64,000 nt of DNA from SG8-40 sp963792855. GTDB taxonomy: Bacteria > Pseudomonadota > Gammaproteobacteria > Burkholderiales > Eutrophovitaceae. A program made the translations under genes and the position numbers. Positions 17,305 to 26,948 of the stretch are shown piece by piece (the first letter of the stretch is position 1; each line of letters begins with the position of its first letter). Below the pieces are notes generated by a model that ran no database searches, was not told the DNA's origin, and saw nothing but the letters and a program-made list of their open reading frames with translations. The stretch covers positions 124,001 through 188,000 of the forward strand of contig CAWBXZ010000005.1 in the NCBI GenBank assembly GCA_963792855.1, written 5' to 3'.

Positions 17305-18108
17305 TCAGAGATTCCGCCGGTGCAAGTCGAACATTGCCGCGGCCAGCAGTAGCGCAACGTAGATTGCGGTTTGCACGCTCGCGCCGGACATCGTCAGCGG
17401 ACTGGCCGGGGCGCCGATCAGCCAGGCTGTTTGTGCAAAGGCATCCAGCCGTGGCAGGGCCATTGCGATTGCGTCAGCGAGCAATGCGGCGTAGTCGGCC
17501 GTCGGCCCGGTGTCGACAATGGTCGATTGGCTCATCAACTGTATTGCCGTGATGGAACGCGCCAGGAAATAGAACCCCAACACGAGGGTGGCGGCGGAAG
17601 CGAGCTGGGTAAAGGTCGTAATGCAGAACACGGCGAAGGCGGTCACTATCCACAGCTCGAGTAGATGAGTGTAAGCCCACGGCAGTACAGTTTGCGAATC
17701 GGACAGCAGTACCAGCGGCAGCGAAACGACGACGGTGCAAATCACGCCAAGGCATGCGTAGCCGAGAAACTTGCCAGCGAGATAGCTCGAACGAGGCAGG
17801 TCGAGCGAGAGCACCAGTTCGAGCACCTTGTCATTGAACTCGCGCACCGATCCCTGGAGCACCGTGATCACGACAATGAATACCGAGCCGGCGCGAAGAG
17901 CGGCTGCAAGGAAAGCAATCTGGGAACGGGTCGTTTCGGTGATGGTTTGCTGACGCACGAACATGCTTGCGAGCACTGCGGCGATGACCATCCCGGCCAA
18001 AAGCAGGCCGAAGCGGTTACGCCATGCTTCGAGCAAGGTGTAGCGCGCGATCGCCAGAGTCCGTGCCGAAACCGGCGTCAGAACATGAATTGCACTAGAC
18101 TTCGGCAT
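17305..18108 (-). CDS. ABC-2 type transporter permease of the pilus cluster
   Basis: The 267-residue membrane protein has a basic N-terminus (ARYTLLEAWRNRFG, the usual coupling helix of ABC-2 permeases) and about six membrane helices, for example FGLLLAGMVIAAVLASM and YACLGVICTVVVSLPLVLL. The motif VLELVLSLDLPRSSYLAGKF between helices two and three is typical of ABC-2 exporters of the NosY/CcmB-like kind. No ATPase is adjacent. The closest candidate is encoded at 34987-35715, at the far end of the same cluster. The substrate is unknown. Confidence 0.88.
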   Translation of the reverse strand: MPKSSAIHVLTPVSARTLAIARYTLLEAWRNRFGLLLAGMVIAAVLASMFVRQQTITETTRSQIAFLAAALRAGSVFIVVITVLQGSVREFNDKVLELVLSLDLPRSSYLAGKFLGYACLGVICTVVVSLPLVLLSDSQTVLPWAYTHLLELWIVTAFAVFCITTFTQLASAATLVLGFYFLARSITAIQLMSQSTIVDTGPTADYAALLADAIAMALPRLDAFAQTAWLIGAPASPLTMSGASVQTAIYVALLLAAAMFDLHRRNL

Positions 18109-18324
18109 AAATCATGCGGGGAGAAAGCGCGTGTCAAGTTGGCCGCAAACTTTCGCGGCGTCTGGCGCCACGCATGCCGTCACGCGTGTCAATATGCACC
18201 GGCCGCCGGGAATGCGTGCCTGCCGACAACAGTTTGTCGAAATGCCTCGCCGGCATTTTCCGGCAAGGGCGAGCAAGGGATGGCGAGCAGGGGAGTTGTA
18301 ACACACACATGAGGGTGTCACGAA

Positions 18325-20199
18325 ATGTCCGTTGAGATCAACCCGGCATCGGGTACGGCGCCGCAAAAGGGTATTGCGCGCTTGATCCAGTCCTTGCGTG
18401 AAGAGCAGTGGCTGTCGCTGATGCTGCTGGCACTGCATGGTGGCCTGATGCTCGAGTTGATCGATCCGCTCGCTCGCGCATTGCTGACGTCGCACTTCGG
18501 CTTGTTTCTTCTGTGGCAGCCTCTATGGCGCGGAGAACAGCAACTGCATGGACGGCAGGTCGTGCTGATACTGGTTGCAGGCAGCATCCTGGTGGTGGCC
18601 GGCAACTGGTGGCTGATGGCGTTGTGGATTTCGGTACTGTTTTCACTCATAGGCGGCAACATACGCGGTATCCGGAGCGTTGCACAGAGGGTGGCTTCCT
18701 TGCTCGCGGCGCTTTATCTGTTGTCGATCCTGTTGACATGGGTCGTGCCGCACCTGTTCGAGGAGCAGACCTTTCCGGACATCTTCCAGGTGTTGGCCGG
18801 TTACGGCCTGTTGATACCAGCGGTCATCATTTTTTTCATCCGCTTCGAAAAAAGCGAGCGGCAGACAGCCCATGCGCTCGATCTGTTCTACAGCGTCATG
18901 TTGTTCCTGCTGGTTCTCGTGCTCGTACTCGGGTCGTTCGTAATCCGGCAGATCAGCCACGGCGATTACGTCATTGCGCTGGCGCAAACGCTGATTGGAA
19001 TTGCCGTGTTCCTCATCGTGTTGTCTTTGCTGTGGGACCCGAGAGCCGGTTTTGCCGGGATCGGTCAGGTTGTTACCCGCTACTTTCTCAGCGTTGGCAT
19101 CCCTTTCGAACTGTGGATGCATAGCCTCGCGGGCATCGCCGAGCGTGTTTCCGACCCTGAGAAATTCGTGGCGCTCGCGGCGCAGGAACTGGCCGCTTTG
19201 CCGTGGGTTTCGGGCGTGCGCTGGCGGGCAGCCGGTACCAGCGGCGAAATCGGTGAGCAGACGAAGCACGGCACGGAGTTTTCCTTCGGCGGGCTCGTCC
19301 TCACATTGCATACGCGTTTTCCCCCAAGTCCGGCGTTGGTGTTGCATATCCGCCTGCTGGCACGGCTACTCGGCGATTATTACGAGAGCAAGGTGCGCGC
19401 CGCACAACAGCGGCGCAGCGCGTACATGCAGGCAATCTACGAGACGGGTGCGCGTTTGACCCACGACGTGAAGAATCTGTTGCAGTCGCTGCGCTCATTG
19501 TGCAGCGCCGCCGAGACAAGCGGGGAAGCCGATGCCGAGGCAGTCAGGTTGTTGATGCGGCGCCAGTTGCCCCAGGTCGCCCAGCGGTTGCAGATCACCC
19601 TGGACAAGCTCGCCAGCGATGTCGGCAATGCGGCAGAGCAAACGACGGTGGCTTTCCAATGGTGGGAAGCACTGAAGCAACGATTCGCTTTCGAGCCGGT
19701 GACATTCTCGCAATCGGGCCTGTCGCCGGGCAGTAATGCGACGTTGCCTGCCGAACTGTTCGACAGTGTCAGCGATAACCTGTTGCAGAATGCGTTGCAC
19801 AAGGGGCGCCTGGCGACCGGGTTGTCAATCACGGCGACGTTGAAGGCAGTGGAAGGCGGCTTTGTTCTGACCGTCTGCGACGATGGCGACCCGATGCCTG
19901 ACTCGGTGGCAAAGCGGTTGTTTGATGCGCCGGTGTCTTCGTCGAAAACGGGGCTGGGTGTCGGGTTGTACCAGGCGTTTCGCTTTGCCAGGGAACGGCG
20001 CTATGCGCTGCGACTGGCATCGAACGAACCGGGGCGGGTCTGTTTCGAACTGGCGCCTGCGCGACCGGAATGGAATCGCAAAACACTGCTGAGTCTTCGC
20101 CAGCCGCGCTTTCGTCATTGGGCAAGCGCTCATTTGAGTCTGTCCGACGACACGGTCAAACTGTCTCGAAGGAGGGCGAGCGCTTACCTACTGCAATAG
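18325..20199 (+). CDS. Membrane sensor histidine kinase, PrsK-like
   Basis: The 624-residue product has about seven N-terminal membrane helices (residues 30-235). A linker of about 130 residues with GAF-like character follows, then a kinase core. The phospho-acceptor motif THDVKNLLQSL is near residue 379, the N box DNLLQNALHKG near 490, the G1 box CDDGDPMPDS near 520, and the G2 box GLGVGLYQAF near 545. The H box and layout recall PrsK, the kinase of XrtA/PEP-CTERM systems, but no exosortase is visible. It is the only plus-strand gene of the pilus cluster. Its likely partner is the sigma-54 response regulator at 33467-34906. The C-terminal extension after the ATPase (about 40 residues) is basic and unusual. 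Confidence 0.9.
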   Translation: MSVEINPASGTAPQKGIARLIQSLREEQWLSLMLLALHGGLMLELIDPLARALLTSHFGLFLLWQPLWRGEQQLHGRQVVLILVAGSILVVAGNWWLMALWISVLFSLIGGNIRGIRSVAQRVASLLAALYLLSILLTWVVPHLFEEQTFPDIFQVLAGYGLLIPAVIIFFIRFEKSERQTAHALDLFYSVMLFLLVLVLVLGSFVIRQISHGDYVIALAQTLIGIAVFLIVLSLLWDPRAGFAGIGQVVTRYFLSVGIPFELWMHSLAGIAERVSDPEKFVALAAQELAALPWVSGVRWRAAGTSGEIGEQTKHGTEFSFGGLVLTLHTRFPPSPALVLHIRLLARLLGDYYESKVRAAQQRRSAYMQAIYETGARLTHDVKNLLQSLRSLCSAAETSGEADAEAVRLLMRRQLPQVAQRLQITLDKLASDVGNAAEQTTVAFQWWEALKQRFAFEPVTFSQSGLSPGSNATLPAELFDSVSDNLLQNALHKGRLATGLSITATLKAVEGGFVLTVCDDGDPMPDSVAKRLFDAPVSSSKTGLGVGLYQAFRFARERRYALRLASNEPGRVCFELAPARPEWNRKTLLSLRQPRFRHWASAHLSLSDDTVKLSRRRASAYLLQ

Positions 20200-20223
20200 G
20201 ATCAGACGAACTGAAGCGCGTTC

Positions 20224-20968
20224 TCAGGGCAGCCGACCGGCGCTGACCATGCGGGCGAATAGCTGGTTCAGCGAGACCCAGGCGACCACATCGTCAATTC
20301 GCCGCCGGTCGCTCGTGACCTCCGAATGATTGCGGAAATAGAAAGTCCGTCGCGTTGGCTGCGTTGATCTTCTTCGTCTCCGTTGCCCAGCCTCCCGGAA
20401 CCGGTCGCGCGACGCCAGTCGAAGAGGTGGCGCCGAACCCGTTCTTGCCGTGCGAGATGATGACTGCAGGAATCTCCACGTTGGTAAGATCGATTTCGTC
20501 GCCCGCTTCATCCCGGGTATGAATGCCGGATGTCCCGACATCGCTCAGGTTGAAATAGAAATCCGGGTCCGACTTGGCGAAATCCGGGTCGACGCTGTAA
20601 CGAATCAGGTTGTCCCAGGCATCGAACGGGTGCTGACACCCAGGGTGACCCAGGGAATGAATCCGTCTCGTTTGGGGTTGCCGCCAACCAGTGTGCAGGC
20701 CTGGTTCCGCGTGCGGTCTTCGCGTCCGTTGGTGGCGGAGATTGCCGGACAGGGTAGATGGCGATTGACAAGCGCGAAGCCGATCAGCGCTTCACGGATG
20801 TGTTCGATCTGCTTTTCGGTTTCGGCGTAGCGGCGCTTGTCGACTTGCGTCGTCAATGGAACCAGCAGGCTGCCGAGCAGCAAGACGATGACGAACAGAG
20901 CGACCGCCATCTCGATCAGCGAGAAGCCGCCGCTGTACTGGCGGTCGGGGCGATCACGTGGATCGCAT
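20224..20968 (-). pseudogene. Minor prepilin of the MSHA-like cluster, frame broken at two or three places
   Basis: Joining frames gives about 245 residues of a pseudopilin. The class III signal QYSGGFSLIEMAVALFVIV is followed by a conserved central segment LIGFALVNRHLPCPAIS, then WVTLGV, FDAWDNLIRYSVDPDF and IPAVIISHGKNGFGA, and the family C-terminus RRRIDDVVAWVSLNQLFARM. The shifts are as follows. A base is missing near 20630 (STRS versus FDAWD). An extra T lies in the AAA (plus strand) run at 20342-20344. The likely start ATG 20968 is out of frame with the prepilin core, which implies a third indel between 20951 and 20965. No stop codon exists other than those caused by the shifts. Confidence 0.75.
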
Positions 20969-21006
20969 GACGCCGTGAGACATGCAGCTGGTCTCGGCTG
21001 CTCGTT

Positions 21007-22846
21007 CTACTGGCATGTGGTCAGGGCCGAGTGCGCGTTCGTGCATTTGGTTGTTGTGATTCCAGACAGACATTCGGGGCTGAGAAAATCATTTGCGGCG
21101 CGCTTGCACGAATAGGGGTAGCCAGGGCGGCAGTTGGTCGCCCGGACAATTATTGATATTGATGCGATCTGACCAGGGCCTGACAGGTCGGTATCGATTC
21201 CGCTGGTGCCAATCCTGCAATTGTTAACCGTCCCGGCTCGGTAGGCGGCGAGCAGATCGCCGTCTGAAACGCAGCGCGCCGAGGCACCGCAGGTCGGATC
21301 GACGAACAACTCACTCCCGCTTCCGACGGGAAGCGTACGCAAACACATCATACTGTCATTACCAGCGATTTTCGAGAACAGGCGATTCGGATCGGTGTCG
21401 CTGGCCGGGTTGGTCTGGATCGAAGTGACATTGACGCCTTCCAGATAATTGGCCGGATCATTCTTTTCGTTGCTGCCGTAGTCCGGATTCGTATTGTTGT
21501 TGCGGTTCTGCCCGGCCAGTCTTGGCACCAGCGAAAATGACGACCGCCGCGAAATCCGTTGCAATGCCGTCCGGAGCCGGGTTCTCGACGTCGATGCATT
21601 CGTTGACGCTGCAAGGATCGTTATTGTGGCCGTCGTGGTGCGGCACTTCGTGCGCGCGCCCGACCGCATAGAACAGGTGGTCTTTCCACTGCTTCCAGAA
21701 TTCATCGGTCTGGTCCCATCCCGGGCATAAGCTCGGGCTCAGCAATGGGGCTGGCCTGGTAATTGGAATTGTTGTGAGTCGTATAGCTGGAGCCGGCCGT
21801 GTTGAAAGCGGTATATGGCAAACGGCCCGACAAGGTGTTCTGTGTATCCACGTAGTTTGCCTGGATGCCGAAAGCGGCCAGAGCCAGTGGTGCAGCCCAT
21901 GGCAGGTATTTTCGATCCAGGCCCGAATCGTTACTGCGGCCATAGGCCAGCAGGCAGTCGGCGCTGCGGCGAAGCAGGCCGATCAACGGGTCGGTCAGAG
22001 ACGCTTCGAAATCATTGCGCCGCTCGAGTTGGCGCTCGAAAATCTCGCGTGGCTGGATCGTTGTCAGTTGGTCGTTGAATGCGTCATTGGCCGCTGGCGT
22101 CAGATCCGAGTGCTCGGCAGCGATGAAGCGCGTGAGTCCGTTTGCCGTAGAACGACGGAAGCCCGTTGTTGATGCCGCTTGCGACGTCGGTGTCGAGATA
22201 GTTGGTCGGCAAGTAATTGCCGCGGCAGATGACGGGCGGGTTGGTCGCGGCCAGGCTGCGGTCCTGTCCGGGCAGGATCGGGCCGGCGGAGAAAATGACG
22301 GCCACAGCCCGCTGCCCGGGTGTGCTGCCGGCGACGAAAGGATGTGCCGTCAGCCGCCACGACTTCGATCAGGCCGTTAGTGTCGCGGTTGAGCAGGTCC
22401 TTTGTTTTCGGGTTGTTCTTGAAGTTGCCCGACACCGCATACCACAGGCACTCCCCGTTGGCGTCGCGCAACGGCGGCAGGTCCAGCGTTCTCCAGGGCA
22501 GCCGGCCGATGACGGTGACGTCTTGCCCGCCGCAGCCGGGCGCTGCATGCCCTTCGAAACCTGTTCCCATGTCCGGACAGGGGAAATAACCGAACACCTC
22601 GCCAGGGTGTGTGTCGCGGTAGGTTGTCGCGTACCCGAGCAATGCTTCGCGTGCTTTCGACATCGCCTGAATGGTGCGTGGATCGACCACGTCGTTGCCG
22701 CGAATGCCGCGAGCGTATTCGATGACAAGCAGTCCAATCGACACCCCGAGTAGCAGCATCAACGCCAACGCGGCCGCACCGCGTTGCGGCCGTGCTGAAT
22801 GGCTCTTGTGCCAGCGTCTGTATAGGAAAAACATCGGTTTCGGCAT
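21007..22846 (-). pseudogene. Large pilin-like or PilX-like protein, four single-base frameshifts
   Basis: From ATG 22846 the product has a short basic leader and one hydrophobic helix (GAAALALMLLLGVSIGLLVI), resembling pilus-assembly proteins of the PilX/MshP type. The corrected protein is about 612 residues with repeated Cys-containing, Asn/Asp-rich blocks. The coding signal passes through five frames. Each switch fits one extra base: TTT at 22337-22339 (AAA on plus), CC at 22138-22139, CCC at 21720-21722, and TT at 21522-21523. The rejoined text reads SFVAGSTPGQRAVAVIFSAG, FIAAEHSDLTPAAND, PGWDQTDEFWKQWKDH and LAGQNRNNNTNPDYGSNE. The even spacing of small indels suggests error or recent decay. 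Function is unknown; a tip adhesin or minor subunit is possible. Confidence 0.7.
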
Positions 22847-22861
22847 CGTTGACCGGCAGAA

Positions 22862-22995
22862 TTACCTCAATCCAGCCGGATACACCCGGATCGTGCCTGT
22901 GGCAAGCGTGCGCAATGCTGACCACTCAGCGGGTCGCGCAGCAGTCCGCCCAACGTGTTCACTCATCGAACCAGGCGCTTTCTGATGGCCATCAT
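22862..22995 (-). other. Intergenic stretch with a strong ribosome binding site and two coupled mini-ORFs
   Basis: Between mshK-like and the large pilin-like gene, an AGGGAGG site precedes ATG ATG (22995), which opens an 11-codon ORF (MMAIRKRLVR) ending in TGA at 22963. ATG 22966 overlaps that stop and opens a second ORF of 34 codons (MSEHVGRTAARP...) ending at 22862. I recognise neither. They may be a damaged gene, since indels are common here, or a translated leader. Confidence 0.3.
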
Positions 22996-23106
22996 GTCCT
23001 CCCTGCGGACGCCCCGGCCAGGTGCGACGTTTCAATGCTGCTTGCCGTCTTGCGTCCAACTGTGGCTACTTCGCGGGTTTGGGTGAAGCAGATTCTGCGC
23101 CGGGTT

Positions 23107-23559
23107 TCAGCCGTGGCGGGCAGTGCCTTGTTGTGATGATGGGGAAGGACGTGCTTCAAACGATTCGAAGGTTTCGCCGGATGCCGGATCGAGCTGTTGC
23201 CCAACACGTACCGGACGCCGCTGCGACACACCCGGGAGCTTGAGTTCCGCGACGCCTGGCTCGTCCGAACGTGTTATGACGCGAACGTTGTCCGGGTTTC
23301 CCTGATAGTAAGCCCGGCCGTCGATCCAGACGGTTCTTTCACCGTCGCTTCGCGTAACGATGCCGTTCAGCGTGACTGAAGGTGGAATGGGGACGGGCTT
23401 GACGGGTTTTTTGGTGACGCGGGCGATGTTGGCATCCAGTGCCGCTCGCTCCCGGTCGGTGTAAAACAGCCTGCCGAGGGGTTCGTCTTGCGCCATGGAC
23501 AAGCTGCTGGCAGAAAGCGAAAGGCAGGCAGCCAGCAACAACGGTGAAGTGATTCTCAT
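23107..23559 (-). CDS. MshK-like secreted pilus biogenesis protein
   Basis: The 150-residue product has a clear signal peptide (ITSPLLLAACLSLSASSLSMA), then DEPLGRLFYTDRERAALD and a small beta-rich domain (VTLNGIVTRSDGERTVWIDG) that resembles MshK or PilP-type periplasmic proteins coupling the inner-membrane platform to the secretin. The C-terminus is Ser/Pro-rich. It overlaps the mshJ-like gene by 4 bp (ATGA), consistent with the I-J-K order of MSHA operons. The name is based on position plus the GIVTRSDG-type motif, not on strong similarity. Confidence 0.75.
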   Translation of the reverse strand: MRITSPLLLAACLSLSASSLSMAQDEPLGRLFYTDRERAALDANIARVTKKPVKPVPIPPSVTLNGIVTRSDGERTVWIDGRAYYQGNPDNVRVITRSDEPGVAELKLPGVSQRRPVRVGQQLDPASGETFESFEARPSPSSQQGTARHG

Positions 23560-24167
23560 GTTTCGTCAGCCCCCGGTGGCACCAGCGTGAGCCAGTCGAT
23601 TTCGCATCGCGCACTCAGATTGCGCGTGCGCGGCTGGGGTGGCTCGCGGTGAACGGGTTGTAGAGAGCAGGATCGCAGTGCGTACATCCCGGCGCCTTGC
23701 CGTTCCAATGCTTCAAGGAAAGCCAGGAATTGCCCCTCATGCACCACGCTGAAACGAATATCCATCGTCGAGCGCCGCAGGCGGGGCGCGATCGGGTCGT
23801 CTGACAGCATGCCTTTGTAAGGGCCCTGTGCGCTCAGTTGGTATTGCACGCCGAAGTTTCCCACCTGCTGATCAGCGATGCGCAGCGCGTCGATCCAGTT
23901 AATCCGGTTTTCCGAGCCAATGAAGCCGCGTTGTTCCAGTTCCCTGTACTGCGGCAGATACTGTGTAATGATTTCTTTTTCCAGGTCCGAGTCCTGGTAA
24001 CGCTTTCTTGCGGCGTCTGCCTGGGTGCTGACAGCAAGCATGCGCTGCGTGTTGGTCGATCGCTTTTCGCCGGAGTAGTTGATCAACATCACGCTCAGCA
24101 CCATTGAGACAATTAGCGCAGCGATGGGCGAGCGCAGCGGTGCGAGGTCTGCGCGTTCGATTTTCAT
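23556..24167 (-). CDS. MshJ/PilO-like inner-membrane pilus platform protein
   Basis: The 203-residue product has one membrane helix near the N-terminus (PIAALIVSMVLSVMLINYSG), then a coiled-coil stretch and an alpha/beta domain (MDIRFSVVHEGQFLAFLEAL) with the ferredoxin-like fold pattern of PilO and MshJ. In related systems it dimerises with the PilN-like partner and links the cytoplasmic motor to the secretin. Start and stop both overlap neighbours by 4 bp, so it is translated with the mshI-like gene upstream and the mshK-like gene downstream. Confidence 0.8.
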   Translation of the reverse strand: MKIERADLAPLRSPIAALIVSMVLSVMLINYSGEKRSTNTQRMLAVSTQADAARKRYQDSDLEKEIITQYLPQYRELEQRGFIGSENRINWIDALRIADQQVGNFGVQYQLSAQGPYKGMLSDDPIAPRLRRSTMDIRFSVVHEGQFLAFLEALERQGAGMYALRSCSLQPVHREPPQPRTRNLSARCEIDWLTLVPPGADET

Positions 24168-25715
24168 CGTGCTTCCCCGCTCTGATGCAGCACCAGCGCG
24201 ATCTCGAATGGCGCCGATTGTGAGGTCTGCTGACTGGCGGTGCTGCCGTTGAGACCAGCGTTCGGATCCAGGTCGAGCGGCAAACGGATGACTTCGACCT
24301 GAGCCACGCGCGGATCAGCGGCAAGCTGGCGGGTGAACAGGCGGATATCGCGCAAGGCAGCCTGATGATCGCCTGCGTATGACAGAACCTCGGCACCGAT
24401 GATGCCGAACTGTCCAATACCGTTCACCAGATGCTCGGAAACGTCTACCGGTTGGGGACCCGCTTTCACCGTATCGGGATCACCGTGAATCCACTCGATG
24501 CGCTCCAGGCCGATGTTCGGCGACTCGTTCAAGGCTTTTCCAAGCACGAACATCAGTGAGCGCGGGGTTTGACGCAACTGATTGATTCGTTTGGCTGCCT
24601 CGACACTGTTGCGCAGTACCTCGGAGCTGGCGGGTGCTTCCGGAAATTGTTCGGTGACGGCCTGATACTGTGTCTGATAGCTCCGGGTTTGCTGTTCCAA
24701 ACGGGTGATTTCGCGATCGCTCTGGACCATGAGCAGGGTGTTGGCCAAAGACCATAGCACTCCGAAAGCGAGGACAGCCGCGGAGGCGGCATAAACGATC
24801 GTCCTGAGGACATGAATCTGCAGCCTCTTTTTCAGGGTCGGCGGCACCAGATTCAGCGTCGGGGCGCGCCGTGGCCAGCAGATGCAACTGCAATGCGTCG
24901 GCGAACTGGGCCATGTCGGCCGATTTCACGCCAAGGCCGCTCTCCAGTTCGACGGGCCCCATCCTGACGCACTCGATGTTGGTACGATCCTGCGTAATCG
25001 CTGCCGCTAACCCCGCGAGCGAGTCGTCGTGATCGAGCACCAGCACGGTAACGATGTCATCGACGTGCGTGACCGTGAGGGCGTCCAGATACATCCGCGT
25101 ACTGTTGATTTCTTCCGCGTAAAAACCCGTGCTTTCCGAACTGTCTTCCTGCGAGGGCGTCAGTCGACTGACGCGCATCTTGTCGTGTTTGCAGAACGTC
25201 TGCCGCAGGCCCGATTCGTTTTTGCTGACGATCAGAAGGTTGGGGCGCTTGATTTTCAGCCGTTCCGAAACTTCGAGCGTGACGACCGGGAGGAGATAGA
25301 TTCCCGAAATCGGGATGCGCTGCGCATTGACCGCCCGAAGCCACGGGGCGAGCAAATCGGGCCGGGTGATGGCGGCAAACAGATACTGGTCTTCGCGCCG
25401 CTTGCCCTTCGATCGGTCCTGCAAGCTCGCTGCAGTAAAAGGTGTCGACCGGTAGAGTTGGCGCAGTTTGCGTGCGATCAGTTGCGCGCGATCGCTGCCT
25501 GAGGCGTGCGGCAGCGTTTCGGTACGGTAGTCCTCGTCGATGGAGTCGACCATGATGCTGATAGTCGACCTGCGTGTGCGGCTCAGATACTCCTCGAACT
25601 CGGTCCAGCCTTTCTCGCTGTCGGGGAAACGGCGCAGGCTCGCCAGCGCGCCACGCTGCCATCGGGCAACAGTAGCGCCTTTCCCTGATATGCAAGCGAG
25701 GATTTTGGCCGCCAT
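24164..25715 (-). pseudogene. MshI-like PilM/PilN-type protein with one frameshift
   Basis: With the shift corrected this is a 517-residue fusion. The N-terminal half (residues 1-285) resembles the actin-like PilM domain of MshI, with segments LRRFPDSEKGWTEFEEYL and RPNLLIVSKNESGLRQTF. The C-terminal half has one membrane helix (YAASAAVLAFGVLWSLANTL), a coiled coil and a PilN-like domain. The frame breaks at GGGG 24861-24864 (plus strand): upstream reads LHLLATARP, downstream TLNLVPPTLKKRLQIH, and removing one base joins them. It shares the operon with mshG (7 bp gap) and overlaps the mshJ-like gene by 4 bp. Error is as likely as mutation. Confidence 0.8.
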
Positions 25716-25722
25716 GTCGGTG

Positions 25723-26928
25723 TTAGATATCCAGTTGTCCGAGTATGTCGTACACGGGTGTGAGCACCGAAAAAAGGATCAACGCAAGGATGATGCCCAG
25801 AAACAGCGTCAATGTGGGCTCCAGCAGTTTGAGCGCCTTGTCGACCGATTCCTTGACGTCGCGATTATAAAAATAGGTGATATTCATCAGTGCGGTGTCC
25901 AGCGCTCCGGTGGTTTCGCCGACACGCAGCATGCGTACGACGAGAGGCGGGAACATGCCGAGATTCTGGAATGCCTCCGACAGGTTTTCCCCGGCATTGA
26001 TCTGCTGGCCGGCCCGGCGCAGGCCGTCTGCCACGTAATCGTTGGCAACGATGTCCTCACTGGTACGCATGGCTTCGAGCACCGTGATGCCGGAGCGGTA
26101 CATCAGCGCGAAAAAGTTTGCAAACCGTGCCAGGAGGATCTTTTGCAGAATCTGTCCGATGACGGGCGTCCGTAGCAGCAGATAATCAAATGCGTACTTG
26201 ACACGCGGGCTGGAACGCAAGGCGACGCCGACGCCACTCACTAAAACGACCGGAATGATCAGTAACAGATACCAGTAGCTGGCGGTAAATTCGGACAACG
26301 CGATCAGAATCCGTGTCTGCAGCGGCAATTCCAGTCCCATTGTCTTGAGCAGCCCGACGATTTGCGGAACCAGATACAAGAGCAGAAATATGACCACGGC
26401 GCCAACGACGAAGAACACCATGGCGGGATAGATGAGCAGCTTGCGTGTTTGCGCGATCAATTCATCCTGCCAGCGCAGCGTGGTGCCGAGATTCTCGAAT
26501 ACTTCGGTCAACTGGCCAGACAGTTCACCGGCCCGGATCAGGCTGATGAAGACCTTGTTGAAGACTTGCGGAAACGCGGCCAGGGCCTGGGACAACGTCT
26601 TGCCGCCTTCGATGTCCTCCAGTGCCGATGTCAGCACTTCGCGAAACCGCGGGTTTTCGAGTCCGTCGCGCAGATCGCGCAGCCCGTCGACCAGCGGGAT
26701 GCCGGCGCGTGAAATCTGTTCGAGGTCGAAGCAGAAGGTAATCAGGTCCTGGCGCGTGATGCTGCTGCTGCCGATGGCGGGTGCGTTGTGTGCCAACGCT
26801 CGTGAGGTAATCAGGTCGAGCCCCATTTTGCGCAAGCGCAGCTCGAGGTCGACCTCATTAAAGGCGTCAAGCCGGCCCCGGGCTTTGTGCCCTTCCCTGT
26901 CAACCGCCTTGTACTGGAAAGATGGCAT
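25723..26928 (-). CDS. mshG: Type II secretion / MSHA inner-membrane platform protein (GspF/PilC family)
   Basis: The 401-residue polytopic protein is of the T2SSF family and forms the assembly platform that the ATPase acts upon. It starts FQYKAVDREGHKARGRLDAF, as in the GspF/PilC/MshG group. Two repeated T2SSF helical domains follow (around residues 65-190 and 270-395), with membrane helices YPAMVFFVVGAVVIFLLLYL, YWYLLLIIPVVLVSG and LTLFLGIILALILFSVLTPV. It lies 20 bp downstream of the mshE homologue. The symbol follows gene order. Confidence 0.93.
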   Translation of the reverse strand: MPSFQYKAVDREGHKARGRLDAFNEVDLELRLRKMGLDLITSRALAHNAPAIGSSSITRQDLITFCFDLEQISRAGIPLVDGLRDLRDGLENPRFREVLTSALEDIEGGKTLSQALAAFPQVFNKVFISLIRAGELSGQLTEVFENLGTTLRWQDELIAQTRKLLIYPAMVFFVVGAVVIFLLLYLVPQIVGLLKTMGLELPLQTRILIALSEFTASYWYLLLIIPVVLVSGVGVALRSSPRVKYAFDYLLLRTPVIGQILQKILLARFANFFALMYRSGITVLEAMRTSEDIVANDYVADGLRRAGQQINAGENLSEAFQNLGMFPPLVVRMLRVGETTGALDTALMNITYFYNRDVKESVDKALKLLEPTLTLFLGIILALILFSVLTPVYDILGQLDI

Positions 26929-26948
26929 GTGGTTGATGCTGGCGCGGG

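Noticed and set aside
18109..18324. Possible sigma-54 promoter before the histidine kinase
   Set aside because: A TGGC sequence is present near 18281 but no GC dinucleotide lies at the required ten-base distance.
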